Shown: positions 61,273 through 64,000 of the stretch, piece by piece | Numbering within the stretch: the first letter of the stretch is position 1 | How the letters are laid out: the number at the start of each line of letters is the position of its first letter | From: Ilex aquifolium | Taxonomy: Eukaryota; Streptophyta; Magnoliopsida; Aquifoliales; Aquifoliaceae | NCBI GenBank assembly: GCA_951799425.1 | Contig: OX637399.1 | Location: forward strand, 34,879,701-34,943,700 | Direction of reading: 5' to 3' | Length of the DNA: 64,000 bases | Notes under the pieces: generated by a model | Told to the model about the DNA's origin: nothing | Database searches by the model: none | What the model saw: the letters and a program-made list of their open reading frames with translations, nothing else | Program-made: the position numbers and the translations under genes

Positions 61273-63981
61273 ATGACAATGAGTTCTGGTACTCTTGAAA
61301 AGTGGAGGAATTATTTCCGGACTGCGGATTCTGATATTTTTGATATAATTGAACATGCCATTATGGTGGCAGCCTCAGATAGTCCAACCGAGTTCAGATT
61401 GAGAAGAGATGGAATTGCTGAGAAGTTGTTTTCTTGTAAATTGGTTAAATGTTTTGGGTGCGATCAGGTGGAATTGGCAGTGCCTTGTGATGAAGAAGAT
61501 AGGGAAGTGTCTGGTGGGGATGAGAATGAGGATGAGAAGTTCAAGAGTGGGGTTGACAAAGATGGATGCGAATTGGAGGTTGGTGGTAGTAAGGGAAGCA
61601 AGGTGAATAATAGTAGAGATGATCATGATCATGGAGTGATGAATGTGAACCAGGCTAGCAGTATCAGCTTTGGAGAAGTTGAGGCATTGACTGGAGAGAT
61701 GAATGTGAACCAGACTAGCAGTATCAGCTTTGGAGAAGCTGAGGCATTGACTAATGAGATAGAAGAAGAGAGTCAGAGTTTTGGAGAGGTCTTGAGGATC
61801 AAAGACTTTCTTAAAAACAATAAAGATGAGGTTTATCTCCATTACTCACATCTGAACTTCTCTGTTTCACTCTTTCCAATACTTCTAAATGTCAATAAAA
61901 GTAGCATTTTGTTACTAGTATGACAATGTGGGTTTATTCAGATGAATTTGGTAGTTTTGATGCTTCCCTTCTGTTGATCAAATTAGTTGATTGTGTAGTT
62001 TGCTGGATTTTTGAGATGGGCTTTGAAGAAATTTGCTATTAGATTGATGTATGGTCAAATATATATCTAAATATAACATCTCTTTTTCAGGAAAATGATT
62101 TGAAAGATTTGGGACCTTGTTTATTGATCCAATAAAATTTGATTGTGTAGACTGCAGTTCTGGTGATTACTTGAGATGGTCTTTGAAGATAATTGAGTAT
62201 ATATGCTTTCTTATGGGGGACTGCCTAGTTGTAGTTGATTAGTTTGTTAATGGATACATTTATTTTTCCTGACTCTGGTACTGTTTGTTTATTTTTTTTT
62301 TGTTTTTTTTGTCTCCTTTCAGTCTGATTCAGTCTTATGTGATTCATTGAGGCGGCTCCAACTGATGGTTTTATCCGTTGAAACCCTAAAGGTTTGAATA
62401 GAATATTTTGTCAGTCATTTTAATTTCTTTGCCATTTGTTTTAGGTAATTACTACTTGTTTGATCTATTCCAATTCATTCACAGTAAGGGAACCTAATCT
62501 TTTCTTTATGCTCCAGGTTACGGAGATTGGCAAGGCTGTTAATGTTCTCCAAAAGCATGGATCAAAGCAGATTCGGCAACTTGCCCGAACACTCATCGAG
62601 TATGCATCTTTTGCTTATTGGCCAAATTAGGTTTCTGTGTTCTAGTTGTGGTCATATAAAAGAGGTATAGAATGGGAAATGATTTCAAAGATACAATTGT
62701 TAAATATCAATCAGATATTCTTGGCGATATTGCTGCCAAAAAATCATTGTCGTTTCCACATCATTCCCGTTTTAGTTTCTTTTAATGATCACGAATCTTT
62801 GGTCTTGCATTTGTCCGCTGATTTTATTAGCTCAATATAAATTGTGTCATTTGGCATTTGTCGAATTTGCTATTTGAGTAGGTCTTTGATTCCTGAAATT
62901 TCAGCTTAATCAATTCAAAGTTTAGAGTTATAATGCCTTAGGTTCTTCTGCTTGTTGGCGCGACTCTTTGATAATGGATTCTGTTCATTTATTTATTTAG
63001 AAGGCCATTGCTAAATGTATTATTGATCCACCTTTTTCACATTAGGAAGGCCAGCCTATCGTATTTAATTTTATTGTTGTTTATTGCAGGGAGTGGAAAG
63101 TTATAGTAGATGAGTGGTTGAATGCTACTGCAGCCGCTGAAGGTAATTTGTCCAGATTTTGGTTTTAATGGATTTGCATTTCCTATTCTGTCTTTATATT
63201 CTCAAGTGGAGCTGAGATCAATGATCAATATGATATTCATTCAACTATACATGCAGGAGGTACCCCGGATTCTGTGAACCCCCCATCAACTGTTGAAGAT
63301 GAGGAGGGGCTCCCTTTTCCTCCTTTGGATGAAGCAGCCTTTTTTGTTAATCCCTCTTCAATGGAGCTCTCTCAGGTATGTCTCCCTCTTCCTTATATAG
63401 AAAACAACTCACTCTGTTGTTTTGTACTTGTACACTCACTTAGTTTTGCTTATTTGTGTTCCCTCAATCGTTCTGTGCAAAGTTCTTTGATGGCATGGAT
63501 GATGATGGAAGTGAGTTGAATTTGTCTCCCTCATGCTTTTCTTACATAGCTTTTTCTATTTGGTTATTCCTTTTAATTCCACACTTTTTAATGCATGACT
63601 TGATTTTGGGATGTTATTTCAGATCTTCAAAAAAGTGAGGAGTTCAAGAAGACACATAAAACTGACAGAAAGCCACCACCGGAGAAACAAAATATTTCCA
63701 AGAGGAAACAACATCTTTCCCATGAGGTGAGCCTTCCTCCTAAGGTCAAGGAGGGTGAGCAGGAGAAAAAGGGTGGACAAATGAAGAAACCAGAAGCTAT
63801 AATGAAAACACAAACAACTGTTGTGAAACCAAATAAGCCTGCCTGCGCTGAATCTGTGCCAGGGAGACCTGCAAAACTGTCTGTGGAAGGAAAGGTCAAC
63901 AATGAGTCTAAGTTCCATAAAAAATCAGATAAAGTGACAATCTTTAAGAGGCCATCAGCTTCTCAACCAGATGTAACTATT
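61273..63981 (+). CDS. MED26B: Mediator subunit 26b-type TFIIS N-domain protein (partial, 3' end outside window)
   Basis: Exons in the window: 61273-61830, 62323-62391, 62517-62599, 63090-63142, 63257-63375, 63483-63510 and 63623-63981 (followed by a gtgagt donor); phases all agree. Start is ATG 61273 or 61279 (MTMSSGTLEKWRNYFRTADS); the family begins the same way. Residues 1-80 form a conserved plant N-terminal block (DIFDIIEHAIMVAA). An acidic linker with a 20-residue tandem repeat follows, then the TFIIS N-terminal/LW domain from about residue 187 (LRRLQLMVLSVETLKVTEIG ... QIRQLARTLIEEWKVIVDEW), which contacts transcription machinery. The last exon is Lys/Pro-rich. Nuclear Mediator or elongation role is inferred from the family; best match remembered is At5g05140. 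The C-terminal exon is missing only because the window ends. Confidence 0.93.
61639..61758 (+). repeat. In-frame 60-bp tandem duplication in MED26B exon 1
   Basis: Copies 61639-61698 and 61699-61758 encode two 20-residue units, MNVNQASSISFGEVEALTGE and MNVNQTSSISFGEAEALTNE. They differ at a few bases. The family normally has one such acidic 'FGEAEAL' segment. Confidence 0.92.
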
Positions 63982-64000
63982 GTGAGTACTAATGTCTTGT

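Noticed and set aside
61375..61842. 155-codon frame on the - strand
   Set aside because: Antisense shadow of MED26B exon 1, including its 60-bp repeat.

Overview
This window is nuclear DNA from a flowering plant, most likely a woody eudicot. Genes are interrupted by long AT-rich introns with GT..AG borders, intergenic space is packed with decayed transposons, and every recognisable protein is closest to plant families. No tRNA, rRNA, CRISPR or operon-like arrangement is seen. All exon borders were read by eye from splice signals, open frame and family similarity.

Five protein genes are supported. (1) HMG-CoA lyase (HMGCL), + strand, 3228-13843, eight coding exons, complete, ending in Ser-Lys-Leu; a spliced 43-codon upstream ORF lies in its leader (2224-3249). 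(2) A CLE peptide-hormone precursor, - strand, 20772-21023, CLE16/17-like. (3) A GIP1/MOZART1 gamma-tubulin-complex protein, + strand, 46579-46803. (4) A HIRAN-SNF2-RING helicase/ubiquitin ligase (SMARCA3-like 1, Rad5/HLTF type), + strand, 49686-55454, four exons. (5) A Mediator subunit 26b-type TFIIS-N protein, + strand, from 61273 and running off the window after 63981. Genes 4 and 5 are, from memory, also neighbours in Arabidopsis (At5g05130 and At5g05140), so this pair looks like conserved microsynteny. The other genes have unrelated housekeeping or signalling roles; nothing suggests they act together.

Mobile DNA by region: 1-1264 is one end of a Mutator-like element carrying a scrap of an RDR2-type RNA-dependent RNA polymerase gene. 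HMGCL intron 7 holds a MITE with a 680-bp non-autonomous hAT-like element nested in it (8-bp target duplication). 14.6-16.9 kb has MITEs and a 168-bp tandem duplication. 21.8-23.7 kb is a probable element with CAC-rich then GTG-rich DNA. 25.5-26.7 kb is a nested pair of elements. 30.5-31.6 kb is simple-sequence DNA. 33.2-36.7 kb has a probable LTR and a broken Ty1/copia pol. 37.9 kb has a tRNA-type SINE. 38.6-44.4 kb is a 5'-truncated L1-type LINE on the - strand, interrupted by two hAT-like elements with exact 8-bp duplications; a second LINE relic (+ strand) follows at 44.85-45.5 kb.

The least ordinary signals are the four short non-autonomous hAT-like elements, each filled with its own short reiterated motif; the spliced uORF ahead of HMGCL; the perfect SKL end on HMGCL; and the tyrosine in the CLE motif. 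No clearly new multi-gene system was found.
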